Part shown: positions 1 through 18,147 of the stretch, piece after piece
Layout of the letters: every line of letters starts with the position of its first letter
How positions within the stretch are numbered: the first letter of the stretch is position 1
From: Xiphias gladius
Taxonomy: Eukaryota > Chordata > Actinopteri > Istiophoriformes > Xiphiidae
Direction: 5' to 3'
Assembly (NCBI RefSeq): GCF_016859285.1
Contig: NC_053422.1
Location: forward strand, 20,096,001 to 20,160,000
Length of the DNA stretch: 64,000 nucleotides
Program-made: the position numbers and the translations under genes
The notes under the pieces: model-generated
Database searches by the model: none
The model's input: only the letters and a program-made list of their open reading frames with translations
Told to the model about the DNA's origin: nothing

Positions 1-4535
<4,535 letters not shown>

Positions 4536-7500
4536 GAGCTGTCTCTGAGTGCTGAACTGGAAAGCTGCACAAACCAGAGTCTGTCCCAAAGCCGGGGACA
4601 CCTGCCACCCAACCTGCGTCCTCCAGTAAATATAGCTTGCCAACCCACTACTCCTGCCCCCTTCCTAAATAATAAGCAATCCAGGATTGTTTCTGGAACC
4701 TGTTGTACCTCTGCTGTGCTTCATGGTCTGAGTCTCATGAAACCCACTGCCTATTGCAGCCTATAGCCAGAGTTCTGGGATCGCCAGCCAGTTCTTTCTC
4801 TGCCCCCTCGTTGCAGATTCCAAAGATTTTCCCTACAATGCATTATTTGCTGCTTTTGTTTACAGGGTTTCATTTTTCTTTAAAGGATTTGGTTGTGGTG
4901 TTCATGAATTGTGGGCATCCAGCATTGGAAGAGGTGAGTTGGGAGCCTGGAGGATCATAGGCTGGACACCTTGTGCAATTAGCAGAAAAATAATAGGAAT
5001 ACTTCAACATGGATATCTGTGTTTGGAGGCGACGCCTGACCATCATAGATGCATGTTTGTGTAGGTGTTGGGCAAACTGACTTGTTAATAATGTATGTTC
5101 TGCAATAATGTATTGATAATTTCAACAGTTTTACCCCTTATTTGTTATAGATTTTGCCAATGCTATTGTGAAAGTGTGACTTGCTATGGTTAAATGCAGA
5201 TTCTGTTAAGCCTGAGGTTATGGGACATGCAACTGTTGGGGTATCTTCTACCCCAGATTATCCACTCTGGAACACAGATCTGTACAAGAGCAGTCATGGA
5301 TAAATGGACTGCGTCTTTTCGAGGTCATCTGGCATAACTGCACAAGTGCTACATCCACCCTCCACGTCGGCATTGTTCCTCTGGCAAGTGTGTACGCGTG
5401 TGTGCGTATTGTGCGTGTATGTTTGTCCTGTTCACAGACCCAATGCATTGTGTAACCACTGGATACAGGGCAGCATGCTAGGATTTGCATGAACTGTTGA
5501 TTCAGACTAGCAATATTTTAATCAAGCATTGCCACCAAAATTATCAAATTTTAAGAAAAAGAAGAGACAAAGAAGCATACTAAAAGAACTGCTTGCTTAT
5601 TCAGAAAGCGCCATGAGGGAAGACTAGCATGTGGTTCCAACCTGACCGCGTTAAAGGATGGGAGTCCTCGTCTGAAGGCTGTGCTGATGCCATAGACCTC
5701 TGGAGGCCTGTGCAGAAAGCAATATGTGCAGTGAGTGTCGAGTTTTAAATGAACATTTTCTTGCCCTTTTAGGACGACTGGGCTTTTTATTTCTTTGTTT
5801 GTGAGCCAAATCCAATATACAGATATAGCCTACTGTTCAAGATTTCAGATCTGCCTTCTTATGACCTTGACAAGCACAAACCTATTACTAATCCTGAAAA
5901 TTACTTCCTCATTTCCGCTTGTTTTAATAGTATGCCTTTTTTTTTTTTTTTTTTTTTTAAGTTTTATTTATTGGTTTTATCTTCTAGAGAAAATACATTG
6001 AAGGAAACAGTTGGAGCACTAACAATGTTTGTGTATGGTATGTGTTATATTCTGGTAACTTGGTCAGGTCATCGTCTTAGGCCATGGTAATGGTGTTGTA
6101 AAAGAGCAACTGTATGTATAGCTTCAGTGTGAATGCTTTTAGATAAACATTTGAAGACAGAAGAATGTTGAAAACCCCTGTAGAAGTCACTGGTGACACT
6201 CCATTTTAGGCCAGCTGTCTGTATCCCACAGTGATCAAGACGGCCTTTGAATGACACAGAGCTGGAGTAATCAGTAGTGTAGAAACACTGTTAGACTTCT
6301 AGTTCCCTGCTTGTGTTCACACAAAAAAAAAAACAGGATATATTTGGGTTGGGAGGGAGAAGAGCAACAAATGAACTTTTACTTTTGATTCACTCTTGTC
6401 TCTTAACTGCCCCAGTAAGCACTAAAAGGCAGTTGTAACCTTTGCCCTTCACATGTAAAGGGATCTTGCCTTTTTCTCTACTTTTGTTTCTTAAGTGAAT
6501 GTGAGTCTTTGACGTGTGTGCCACCTTCAAGAGAAAAAAAAAAAAAAAGAAGCCATTTAATGAGTTAAACCCACAGCTCTGAGAATTAACCTATGTGTAC
6601 ATATCTATTCGCTGGCATATATTGTAAGTTAAAAAAAATCACTCAGGGCCTCTCGGTATATAAAAAATAAATAAATAAAGGAGAACAGTCCATTTTAAAT
6701 GGAAAGGATGCCATGAAAAGGGTATATCTGAATTTAGTTTGGTCGTTTTCCTCAGACCATAAATAATTTAATGTAATCAATTATAATATTCTGTTTTGTC
6801 TGAAATAGTAGATATTACATCATTTAAAGACAGGCATGCAAGAAAAAAAGATCAGTAAATATGTTATTGATATTCACTGAAAAGAGGCAATGTACACTGC
6901 AACTCATTACAAGTGTATTATTCAAACCTGTTTGACTTTTGTTCTTGTACTCAAACCATATGTTGAGACATAGCGGTTGTGATCCCATTTCTAAATGTGC
7001 CGCGGTGCACACTATTCTACCTAATTCACTCCCAAATCTACTTCAGAGGTGTTTGCATGACTTAAAAAAAAACAACAAAAAAAACAGTTAAACAAGTGTG
7101 TTATAGTGGAGGATATCTCAAAATCTGGTGGGGACCTATTTAATGGTGCACAATATGCATGCTTGTCAACCAGATCCCAACTGATTTTTAGCTCTAGTTG
7201 GCTTTGGGTTCTGGGGGTTTGGATCTTAATGCTCAGCTGATAACTGCCATGCATTGTACTGCACACATTTGTAATAGAACTGAATGACTACAAGATTTTA
7301 TTGCGCTAACTTCATTTTATAGGAAAAAAAAAACCTGGTCTTGATTCCAGAAATTCTTACATACATTGTGTTACTGTTATTGCCCTAACGACTGAAAATA
7401 ACATGCTCTGAAACTACTGTAGTTTATCAAAAGCCATAGTGAAAAGGTGCTAGATGTTCTGCTTTTAGGTATGAAAACTCACTTGCGTGAATGCAATAGT

Positions 7501-8465
7501 TTGTCATGGATCCCATGTATTCTTAAAGCATGTTATACTAATACCCCTAAACAATGTCAGTGGAAATCATTATAGTTTAAGGGATAAAAAAAAAAAAAGA
7601 ATAAAGTGTTGTCATACTTATTTCAGTGTAGTACTGTACCTGCCTATCAGGCTCTTCCTCTCAGTGTATCAATATCTTAAAATGTATTGTTCACATATAG
7701 ATACCTTAATTCATGTTGATGTTAGCACTATTATTTTTGGAGTAAATATTTAATTGACAATATCCAGCTACACTGTTAAATAAGAAGAGAACCTCCCATT
7801 AAGGTCTAGGTAATGAGGTAATTTTTAATGACAACTGAGAATAGAGTCTTGTAGTCTTTCTGTTAAGAGTTATTGAATAATCTCACAGCTTGTGTGGTGC
7901 AAAAATGTGTTCCAATAAGCAGCTAAAATTTATTTAGGATTTGTGATTGATTGCTCTGTAGATGCCATTTATTGTTTACCAATGATTTTTGCTGTGGTGG
8001 GATAGTGGTTTACTGTTCTTACTCTCCCTGGCCTCTAGGGGTCCTTGCCTGAACACCAGACTACCCACCCGCCAACAGAGCCAGGGGCATGTGTTCTGTG
8101 TTAGGCAGATATTTTGCTTTGGTACTTGCACATTTACAGTTACCTCATTTTTTCCATGTTTGTATTGGGGAGGGGGGGTAGGGGTGGGGGAGAAAACAAC
8201 TAATATATATTATATATAGGAAATGGTTCTTATTAATGTTATAATTTTTCATTCCATTGGAATCATATTGTTTGTAGCATTTAACATAACTAGTTAGTGT
8301 ATTATATATACATCTGTATACTGTTTGAAATTTTTAAGATTTGTACTTTTTTTAAATGAAAGTTGCTAGTTATGCTTTACCAAGTAGTGCAATCATATTT
8401 TTTTTTAATTGTTGTGGCTGATCTGAGAGGGTTGTTCACTAATAAATGTATGATGTATACCAATA
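4536..8465 (+). other. rnf44: RNF44 3'UTR, about 3.9 kb
   Basis: Non-coding sequence after the RNF44 stop with no convincing ORF. It holds many homopolymer runs (T-run near 5938-5959, A-runs near 6323, 6533 and 7580) and AU-rich stretches. The first well-placed canonical poly(A) signal far downstream is AATAAA at 8441-8446. A UTR this long fits the mammalian gene, whose 3'UTR is also long. Earlier AATAAA-like sites near 6667-6680 could give a shorter form; sequence alone cannot decide. Confidence 0.6.
8441..8446 (+). terminator. Likely RNF44 poly(A) signal AATAAA
   Basis: Canonical AATAAA followed by TGTATGATGTATACC, a U/GU-rich context. It is the last clear hexamer before the convergent FAF2 transcript. 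Confidence 0.55.
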
Positions 8466-9837
8466 TCACACGTCTTATTTGACTGAAAGCTATTGAAAGG
8501 TCAAACTGCAGTATTTATAATAATGATGACACTAATCCCTCAGTGTACCTAAAATGTCATTCTGGTTAAAATAGTAAAGTCTGAAAACTACCTAAAATAT
8601 CCCACTCATCAGAGTTACAGTTTCTCTTCATGGTGTTTCCCCACTCAACTCATGGCACAGACAAAAAAAGAAAAGCTGTTTATCTGAAGCACCATGTTAG
8701 AACAAGCAAGTCGTACATTCTCAGTAAACCCACGTTTTTAAAACGTTTTTAATTTATAGTTGGAAAATTACATCTTTACATGAGCCCATTTAGATGTTAC
8801 AGGCAAAACAGGCATCTATGAGTAACCACAGGCACACTATGGGCAGACTTGGACTATACTAGATAAAGCCACATGTAAAAGCTGTGGCCTCAGTTAAATA
8901 TTGTCTTTTTAAATTTATGAACTTGAGGCAGTCTGCTTTACATAGTAACAAACCTGCATTTGGTCATTTTATGACACACACGAGTCAAAAAAACAAGAGT
9001 CAGGTAAATTTGGAGGTTTTAAATATCTAACTTATGTACAGGTCATGGCTCATTTAAAACAGGGTTCCCATATTTCCTTTATGTCCAAATCCAGCAGCCT
9101 ACTCCCTGAAGTAGTACATTTGCTCTCCACATCTCATGGATTAACAATCACAGCAATACCAAACCAAACTTTGACCAGTTCTGTGCTTGTCAGTCACTGT
9201 GGAGGAAGCATGTGTAAACTTAAGGCAAAAAGGGTGTTGAATTAGGACAAATGGAGCAAACATCTTTGACAAGAAGAAGAATAATTAAAAAAAAGCCAAG
9301 GCATTCACACCATCATAGAAATCCATAGTTCTCCATTCTGCATCCTGTGTGTATCAGTAGGTATTAATACAACCTGACTTTCTCAATTGCGCAGTTGGCA
9401 TGAACTAATTTGGGATATGGTTCTGGTTTTGCACAAAGCTATGCTACTGTTTCAGTATATATTTCAGTAGATGATTAATCCTTTGCTGCAACAATTACTG
9501 GTGAGGAAGGACAAGAGTTAACTGGTAACTAGTACAGACAGTGGAAAGCAAACTTCTCTCTCCATACGGATACAAAGATGAGTTCAAGGAAGGACTTCAA
9601 GAAATATTTATTTGATAAAATTCAAGACTATCCAGGCTACTGGGAACCCTGTAAACACAACCAAACAAGGACTGGATGCAGGGTGGTTTGAATTTTTCCA
9701 GGTCAGAATTTTATCTCAATGATCCCTTGTGCATAATGGCCATTTAACAAAATAAGTAAAAAGGAAAAAAATGGGGGGCGGCTGGGCATTGAAGGAAAAT
9801 GTGTTTTCCACGAAGAGGAGGTACTGTATGTCATCTC
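8466..9837 (-). other. FAF2 3'UTR and convergent intergenic gap
   Basis: AT-rich sequence between the RNF44 poly(A) signal and the FAF2 stop. On the minus strand an AATAAA lies at 9612-9607, about 226 bases past the FAF2 stop, and an ATTAAA-like site near 8750. Depending on which is used the two genes either stay 1.1 kb apart or almost touch. No ORF with coding character was seen. Confidence 0.5.
9607..9612 (-). terminator. Candidate FAF2 poly(A) signal
   Basis: TTTATT on the plus strand reads AATAAA on the minus strand, about 226 bases downstream of the FAF2 stop codon. It is the nearest canonical hexamer. Confidence 0.5.
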
Positions 9838-12800
9838 TTAATCGTCCGTAAGGTCCTGAACAAAAAGGACTTCGGAGCGGCTGAGTCCTGCCTCTTTCAG
9901 TGTTGGTGGATTGGGCTGCTCCTCAGTCGGGAGACAGGGCAAGACTCGGCGAGGGAAGTTTGTAACTATCTGAAACTTCTCTGGGGTTTCTTTCAAAGAG
10001 AAAAGGAAGTCGTATATTACCTGTGAAAGAAAAAATGGTCATGGGAATAGCTAATTAGTTGAAGTGATGGGACCATTCAGTGAAGAGAATAGCAGTATCT
10101 TAAAAAATGATTTCACATTTCCACATATGGACCAAGTCTGTATTGGATGAACATACAGTACTTATAATTATGGGTGTCAAACCATATGCCATTCACAGCA
10201 TGCTTTGATAGCGCAAAGTTTTGTTCCAGCCTAAGACTAACATTATTATATGATGTGGTTTTACGCTGCCGTAAAAAGCACGTTTTGACATCCAGTGATA
10301 AAAATTTATTTGAGCTTTGACAGAAACTGTTTTCATTGTCAAATCTACTGAAAACCACTGCATAAGATAAATCAAGCAGGGTCAACTGGGTAAACAGAGC
10401 CTTGATAACTGTGGTACTCACCGTCAGAGACTGCCCAAAGAGGAATCGTCTCTCCACTCGTGTATCATTGGGCAGCTTAAACACTATTTTGACACTCTCT
10501 GGATCATCTGCAGGTGGCTCTGGAGGAAGACACTCCGACTTCCTCTCCTTCTCCTCTTCGAGTGTCTTGAGTCACACAACAAACAGTGACAACATGAATC
10601 AGAAAAAGACTATGTATTTAATTTTTTAAAAAACGGTAAGTTACAGTCTCTGTGTGTAAATTGGCATCTACAGCATAAATGGAAAATAAGACTCACTCTT
10701 CGTCTCCGCTCCTCGGCAAGAGCACTCTGTCGGACCTTCTCCTCCTCTTGCCTGCGCTGCTCCTGCTCCTCCCTTTTCTTTCGGTCCTTCTCCTGGTCTG
10801 CACGGAGGGAGGCCAGATAGGCCTCGTCCTGCTGCTGCCTTAGCACTTGGGTCTGATTCCTCTCCTCCCTGACAACAAAAACAGTCATTACACTGCACAC
10901 TATTAACCGATTCTGGTACACTAGCAGAGTGTGGCATTAAACAGAGGACTATAAACTTAGGACTGAAAATGAAGTGAATTGCTACAGATAGTCATACTTT
11001 TAAAATTCAATCAAAATCACGACAACATGTAACTTCCACTTTTCTTTACATAAATTAGATGAAATGTCTGAAAGGAAAGCCATCCATTGTGAACTTATTG
11101 ATTTCCCATACCGTTCAAGGCGTTCTGACATCAGATATGTTTGGTTGGCATCCATGATGAAGGTGAGCTGATTGATGAGGTCCTCTTGCTGAATCAGGCC
11201 CTCGAGCCTTCCCACCACTGTCATCTTGCGGTCCTTCAGCATTATCATGGCCAGGAATGGATAGGTGTTCTCCCGCAATGCTTGGGAAACTGAAACACAC
11301 CCAAATATTATACAGTCAAATGTCACTCGTTCCACAGTGCTGCTACTATACATTTTACTACTTTAATTAGAAGGTGAGTTCACCCAAACACACAGACACA
11401 CCAAACCATATCCACGTTAGCCTTTGTGGTAGCTACTATGCAAACACTTGCTGTTTTTATGTGCCAAAGTTTTAGGTTCTCAAGTGAGACTTCCTTTGCT
11501 TTTTTTTGATGATTTTCACAACACAAAAACAAAATAAACCTTTCAAGTTCCTTGTATTAGGGTGGTGATAGAAGTCTCAATGGAGAACTCAAAACCTGGG
11601 AACACAATCACCTCTTCACCTATGTACTTTTTTGTGATTAGGTCAAAGAAAAGGAGGGGCACATGGTCATAGTAACAAATGTTACATTAAATCTGATTCA
11701 CAATAAAAGATGAGTTACATAAAAATAAATTTGCATACCTCTGTAGCCCTCAGGCTTGCTGGTTGAGCATGCCCAAAAGAGCATTCGCGTGTTGAGGAAG
11801 GTTATGACCTCTTCTGTACATAATGTGGAGCTATGTAGTAACAGATCAGTAGCACAAAACACAAAATTTAACAGAAAAGATCTTTTTCATGTCTACATGG
11901 TTAGAAAACACAAAGGTTATATACAAATACAAATATACTATAAAGTTATGTGCTTTCAAAACATGTAGCAAAAACCAAGCAGACTGCGCCTTGAGTAAAA
12001 AAACTCTAGCAACTGTACTTAACAGATAGTAACATAGACATAGGTATAAAAAATAAGTATCATACCGGGCGAACTCATCAGTGTCTTGATGATCATCCCC
12101 ATGAAGGTACACTAATAGGTAGCGGAGCTCCCGCTTGGCATCATTCAGTGCCTACATGTTTCACGATAAACAAAAACATTACAACATATTGTAGTTTTTT
12201 CCCTGTTGAATGACTGAACTTCATTCAGAGCAGAAAAAGATGTGTGTATCAAGCTGGGCATTTGCACTCCATATATCTGAACTTACCTGGCTGTATGTTC
12301 CCTGGTAAAATACAGGATGTGCCCGACCATACTTCTCCTCAAAACTATGAATGAAGGACACAACATCTCCGACAGGGTCTGTCACACGACCACGAGGATC
12401 TGGCCTGATGAACCGCAGGGCAAACCTGGAAGAAAAATACATTGTGGCGATCGATTACGTTCCTTCTATCCAGCAGCTACAACTTTAGATAAATGTGCTT
12501 GAATTACCTGAATATGTCCAGAAGTGTGTAATATGTAAATCTGAATGGTAGCATTATCAGGTAGTAACTCCATCCTAGTAATCCCTGAAATGAAGAACCA
12601 ATGCAGTTTATTAGGAAAAAAATCCATCTTTTCTATGTTTTGTGCAATAGAAATGCCATTAAAAATGAAGAAATCATTTAGAAGATGAAGAAACCACTTA
12701 GACTTACACTCCTTCAAGAACAAAGCTTAAAATTCACCTAATTTTCAGTCACCTAACTCATTATGTCAGAACGGTATCTGAGCGAGACCATCAACAACAA

Positions 12801-14365
12801 AAATATACATTAAGAAAGTCCAGACAGAATGTGGCTATATGTCAAACATCACCACGTTTTACAAAATATGGTATGAGCACTTTACAGGAATCCTCTATAT
12901 TCATTTAATATTTTGTGAGGTGAAAATACTCTACAGCTACGCAGCCATATCATCCTAAAGCACAGACATGAAAGCCTGCAGACCTACCCTGGGTTGTGGC
13001 CTTGACACGATGTAACTATATACTCTATGGTCTGCTGTATTGACCTGTAATGGTCTGGATGGTGGAGGGTTAAACACACTGGGCACTCCTTCCTGCTCAT
13101 TAAGTCTGTCTTGTACTGCAGCCTGAAACACAGAGTTAAATCCATCATACGTGAGTCAAGTCCTCCAATAATTTAAAAGAAAACAATGGCAGATGACAGC
13201 ACAATTAACAGAATCTGTATAGGAATAAAAATGTAAAAGGAGCCATGAAAATCTTACTGTTAACCCTGCGGGACTTTAAAAAGCACTTTACCTCTATGTT
13301 CCAATTATGCTGCTCTAATGTTCGACGACATTGGTCCATTGACTCCAACCCGGTTAGGTCCTGTGAGACATGACAAGAAAAGACAGAATTAAGGCCTCAA
13401 GTTGCTCAGAAAGGCAGGGAAGTATGTTTGCCCGTGTACAGCCAGGGCTTCCTCCGGTAGCTCACATGCTACTGCTTTGCTGTGTCAAGTTCCTCCTGAA
13501 CAAAAGTTAGCAAGAATCATACAAAACTAAACTGGCTCGGTTGTCAAAAGGTGTAAGAGTGAAATTATCAGTATAGCTGATTAACTACAATTTAGTTATC
13601 CAGCTATCTAACCTCAAAATTAACGTCAACATAAACAGAGAAGAAAATCGTTTACCCCAAGCAGGCTGACGTTAAAAGTTAGCTAGCTCTCCAAAACATC
13701 AAGAGATTTTAAGGGGTAGCTTTTCAATTGTGCACTATGAGAGCTACAACAGGCTACAAATTAAAGGGCGAAGAAAGTTGCATCACTGTTATTGTCATAA
13801 AACTGAAAATTTCATTTGGCATAGCTAAAAACAGTTGTGTCGTTGAGCAACATCAGTGACAGCTCGCTCATCACTGCTCTGCTAATGTTAACTCAGCAAG
13901 TGTTGAGGGGAGCGTCAGTGGAAACCCATCCTTAGCCAAGTTGATGTTAAGTCAAAAGTTACATCAAAAACGCACCACGAATGATGCTGATGAACAAAAT
14001 TTGACTGAATGTGAGTAAAAACAACCCACACGTTATGCTATGCGAGTCCACCTGAGGCCCTTAAAGTGTGCTAACTTGTTAGCTAGTTTAGCTAATGTTA
14101 GCCAGCTTTGCTAACGTTAGCTGTGACTCCAGTTGACGGGTAACGTTAGGGGACTGGGGGTAACGTTACCGAAGTTGACTGTGCAAAAAGCGCTTCAACG
14201 CGCACGGTTTCTCCTGTTTACAGTGATTCAGTATCAATGAGAACGTATTAGCATATGAGGTTACAAACGGACACGTGTTAGTGTTGTATTTAGGCTGTCT
14301 ACCTGAAACTGGAGGAGTTTTTCGGTCTGCGCCTGGGATAATTCTGGCTCCTCTGGCGCCGCCAT
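9838..14365 (-). CDS. faf2: FAF2 / UBXD8, UBA-UAS-UBX ER-associated degradation factor
   Basis: Eleven exons on the minus strand: 14365-14303, 13360-13292, 13122-12988, 12584-12508, 12425-12287, 12151-12066, 11830-11739, 11289-11112, 10868-10697, 10565-10422, 10020-9838. They sum to 1338 bases, 445 aa plus stop, the length of human FAF2. Start MAAPEEPELSQAQTEKLLQF matches the family. Order: UBA (about 12-48; MDQCRRTLEQHNWNIE), hydrophobic membrane hairpin (about 90-115; GWSYYLIMLPFRFTYY), UAS thioredoxin-like domain (about 140-275; LLVYLHGDDHQDTDEFA, MLFWACSTSKPEGY), charged coiled coil (about 280-350), and UBX (about 355-440) with the p97-binding FPRR loop. The family recruits p97/VCP at the ER and lipid droplets in degradation of membrane proteins and lipases. 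All donor and acceptor dinucleotides are canonical. Confidence 0.96.
14040..14175. repeat. Cluster of TAACGTTA / GCTAACGTTAGC palindromic motifs
   Basis: FAF2 intron 1, about 130 bases from exon 1, contains GCTAATGTTAGC, GCTAACGTTAGC, GGTAACGTTAGG and GGTAACGTTACC within 80 bases. Such palindromes are common in fish repeats; position near the promoter is the only hint of function. Confidence 0.5.
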
Positions 14366-15372
14366 CTTACCTCGCCAATCATCTAGCAAGGCGTAACAAC
14401 GTCAACTGCCTTTTCCCGGTGCGGGCCGTGCTGTCACGGCCTCCGCGGGCTATCGCCGCCTAGCTGTACGGAGGTCACCACGTCTGCGCAGTACTAACGG
14501 GTTTTATTACTCTATGAGTAGCTGTCACCAGGGACTTAAGGGAATGGTGATGCAGATTAGTGAAGTCTCCAGCGGAGGATACTTGTACATTCTGTGAAAG
14601 GTTCATGAGTCACAAGTGTCCATCCCAAGTATATTGCTATATTTGCCGTCTAACTGATGCGCATTGTTGAAATACATAAAATGAGTACAAACTACTTAAC
14701 GCTTCTATTGAACAGTCAGTAGCCCGAATAGTGCTGAAACAACTACCTGATTGTTAGTCAATCAACTGAAAAATACTCAACTTTTTTTTTTAATTAGTTA
14801 ATCATTTCACTTAGTTCCAGCTTCTCAGTTGTGAGACTTATTAGTTGCTTTTGTCTTTATGTGACAGTGACCTGAATATCTTTAGGTATTAGTGTTGGTC
14901 GTACAACAAGCAATTACATGCCATCACCTTTCTCCAAACCTTTACAGACCAAATGAAAGAGACTGAGAAAATAATCAGCGAATTAACTGATAATGCAGAT
15001 AATCACTGGTTGTAACCCCACTCAGTAAATATACTTTATCTGTATCAGCTCTGCTTGGTAAATGTCAGCTTCATTCTTTTTTTTTAATTTAACCAGAACA
15101 CAGAATAACAGAAACAGAAACTTCACAAGTAATTAAATGATCTTCATACCTTTTTAACAGTTCTGGCTTTGCCATCATTACAAATATGGGTTATATTTCT
15201 GGAATAAAACATGTAATACAATGTAATGTCAACATGTCCCTTTCTGAAAGACTTTACAGCAAAAATTCCTCGGGGTGAGGCCAACACTTCCTCCACCAAG
15301 TCTTTTTCTGTCACTCTCTCATACACACACAAACAAAGCTTACACGTTTTGTACAGCATGAGTGAAAATGCA
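14366..15372. other. Intergenic gap, FAF2 promoter side
   Basis: The first 120 bases upstream of the FAF2 start are GC-rich with several CpGs (14390-14480), consistent with a TATA-less housekeeping promoter. The rest is AT-rich and holds no recognisable gene; the short ORF around 15144-15359 has no family resemblance. Confidence 0.5.
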
Positions 15373-15378
15373 TTTATT
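15373..15378 (-). terminator. Candidate PIN4 poly(A) signal
   Basis: TTTATT on the plus strand is AATAAA on the minus strand, 288 bases beyond the PIN4 stop codon. No stronger canonical hexamer was seen between. Confidence 0.45.
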
Positions 15379-15665
15379 TGGCCCTTTGTGGTTTGAGTTC
15401 CACAAAAATGAATAGACTGAAAACCCAGGTGATAATGTGAATGTAAAAGCTAAGCTTGTAAAAATATTAAGGTCGGATTGTCAGTATGGTAGTGTATGTT
15501 TAACAAAGACAAACCTGACATGATTTCACTCCAGGATCATTTACTTTTCTTATTCTTATACATTTAGCAAAACATAAAGAAGTGAAATCAGGAATTCATC
15601 ATTTTAACAATATAGCCAAAGGTGGAATTTGTATGTCCTAATTTCAAATGTTGAGCCATCCTATG

Positions 15666-18147
15666 TCACTTTTTTCCTTCTACCATAATGATGTGATACC
15701 CAAACTTAGTCTTGACAGGAGGGTCTGTGTAGACAGGTTTATCCATGGAACTGACAGGAAGGGCAAATGCTGCATCCTGGAAAGGTCCAACCATCGATCC
15801 TCGCGTCATCCACCCCAGATCACCCTGTCATCGACATAACAGTCATGAAGAAAAACCCCACAGTATGAACTTAATATGGGTACCACGCCAGAAAAAAAGT
15901 GACTGAACATGAGCAACAAACGCTTAACGATGGTGAAAAATAGTCTTAATTTCCATGAAAGTTTCCAAATAGCTGGGAATACACCAGTGTAGGTGTTGCG
16001 GTGGGATGGAGGCATAACACACAATTCTGTGAGTTATGGGGAAGCAGAGAAGCATCATTCATCAGTCTGGAATTCATCACCCTTCAGGACTCATTATGAG
16101 GTTTAGGCCTGTATATCATACGAAGCATCTCCCATATCTCGCCTGTATTTACCACCACCAGTTAAGACGTATTTGGTTTTGAAAAGCACACTTCAAAGAA
16201 GGCAGCGCCTGATTTTTTGGATGCAGCTTTTAACTACGAAATGGAACCCAGCCATGTACTTTTCCTGCTATGAAACAATGACAGGATCAAAACGCCTGCC
16301 ATAAATGGACCCTACCCAAACCTCAGGTATGTTGGTATCCAAATAAGGCTGATTAATAACAATGGAATAGGATAAATGGTGACCCAGTGACCCAAATTTT
16401 CAATTTCTATATTACATTAGTAGAGACAAATGTAAAGGACCTTCAGTGTTAGGGTTTGTAGTTAATACTATGGGATAATTTGAATCAAGCAATAAAAGGG
16501 TAGTAATGGACAAAGTAATGGCATTGAACCTGACCAAAACTGTACAACTTATTATGAGAGCATGTTCTTACTCCTTGTCTAGCTTTGTCTTCACTGTATT
16601 GTGATGCTACTTCACTGAAACGGACTCCAGCCTTCAGTTTCTCCATTGCCTCCATGCATTTTCCATGTTTTTCACAGAGGATATGCCGAACCTGGGGAAC
16701 ACGGACCATAAAAGCACAGTTAGACTTCCCGGAATAAATAATGGACAGGAAACAATGAATATCATCACTGTAAATGTTAAGCTTAGCAATTATACACTCA
16801 CTGAGCACTTATTAGGAACACCTGTAAACCTGCTTAATTGTGCAATTATCCAGATGATGCAAATACAGGTCAGGACCTTCAGTTAATTGATGTTCACATC
16901 AAACATCATGATGGGGAAACAAAATATGATCTCAGTCACTTTGACTGTGGCATGACTGTTGGTGCCAGACAGGCTGGTTTGAGTATTTCTGAAACTGCTG
17001 CAGATATCCTGGGATTTACACACAAAACACTTTAGAGTTTAGTCAGAATGGTCCCAAAAACAAAAAACATCCAGTGAGCAGCAGTTCTGCGGATGGAAAC
17101 TGCCTTGTTGATGAGAGGGGTCAGAGGGAAATGGCCAGACTGGTTGGAGTTGACAGAAAGCCTACAGTAACTCAGATAACCACTCTTTACAAATGAGATG
17201 AACAGAAAAGCATCTCAGAATGCACATCATGGTGAACCTTTAGGCTACATCAGCAGCAGACCACGTCAGCCAAGAACAGAAATCTGAGCCTGCAGTGGGC
17301 ACAAGCACACCCAAACTGGAAAGTTGAAGACAGAAAAAAAAAACGTAGCCAGGTCCGATGAATCTGGATTTTTGCTGAGGCACGCATGGACCCAACCTGC
17401 CTTGCGTCAACACCACAGGCCGCTGGTGGTGGTGTAATGGTGTGGGGAATTTTTTTCTCGGGCACAGTCTGGGGTCCTTCAATCAATCGTGGTTTGAATG
17501 CCACAGCCTGAGTATTGTTGCTGACCATGTGCATCCCTTTATGGCCACAGTTTACCATCTTCTAACGGCTACTACCAGGATGATAATGCACCATGCCACG
17601 GAGCAAAAGTCGTCTCAAATTGGTTGCATCAACATGACAATGAGTTGAGAGTACTTCAATGACCTACCCAGTCATTGTCACCTCCTTCCAGGAAGCTCAT
17701 TCAAAGGTCACGTCGTGATTGGGGAAGAGGAAGAGGGCAGTGATCGTTTGGTAAAATTTCCCCCAATGCATCACATTTGACTTTTGCAATGCAGCTGCGG
17801 ATAAAAATAAGCAACTATTGATATTACCTTCACAGCGGTGCCTCCCTTAGGTGCTTTTTCTTTCTTATCGGCCTCTGAACTTCCCGCAGCAGCTCCTACA
17901 CAGCACCGAGGTTCGGCACCGTGGGAACACAACAATAACAGCAACATACAATCAAAACAAGCAGTACTTCGCGACCAGGCGAGCTACTCCAACATTACAC
18001 AGAAACGTGTGTGGCAGTTGTATGCTACAGGCGATTAAATGTGGCTGAAGTACAGCTAAGCTAGAAGTACATAACGGATAACAAACTGTACACTTGTAAC
18101 GGCCACTGACCTTTACCACCCTTGCCACCTTTACCCTTTGGCGGCAT
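15666..18147 (-). CDS. pin4: PIN4 parvulin-type peptidyl-prolyl isomerase
   Basis: Four exons on the minus strand: 18147-18111, 17895-17828, 16691-16572, 15824-15666; 384 bases, 127 aa. The start [12 protein letters not shown] is the Lys/Gly-rich basic N-terminal tail typical of Par14, which in mammals drives nuclear and nucleolar targeting and DNA binding. The parvulin fold follows: [71 protein letters not shown] and [10 protein letters not shown], with the two family histidines. The product ends GKK rather than the mammalian GRK. It isomerises peptidyl-prolyl bonds and has roles in ribosome biogenesis and chromatin. Intron 2 (1,136 bases) contains a decayed Tc1-like transposon. Its start lies 1.1 kb from that of the divergent kinase gene. 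Confidence 0.95.
16791..17690 (+). mobile_element. Decayed Tc1/mariner-type transposon in PIN4 intron 2
   Basis: Begins TATACACTCACTGAGCAC, a Tc1-like terminal end with a TA at the insertion point. It retains fragments of a transposase reading: DFGCG-like, [19 protein letters not shown] (about 16950-17035), then GGGVMVWG-like, [16 protein letters not shown] (about 17505-17560) and DNAPCH (about 17580). Frames are broken by several stops and indels, and the 3' part, including the last catalytic Asp/Glu region and right terminal repeat, is missing after about 17690. The order of fragments follows fish Tc1-like elements with a DDE transposase. It is opposite in orientation to PIN4 and certainly inactive. 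Confidence 0.85.
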
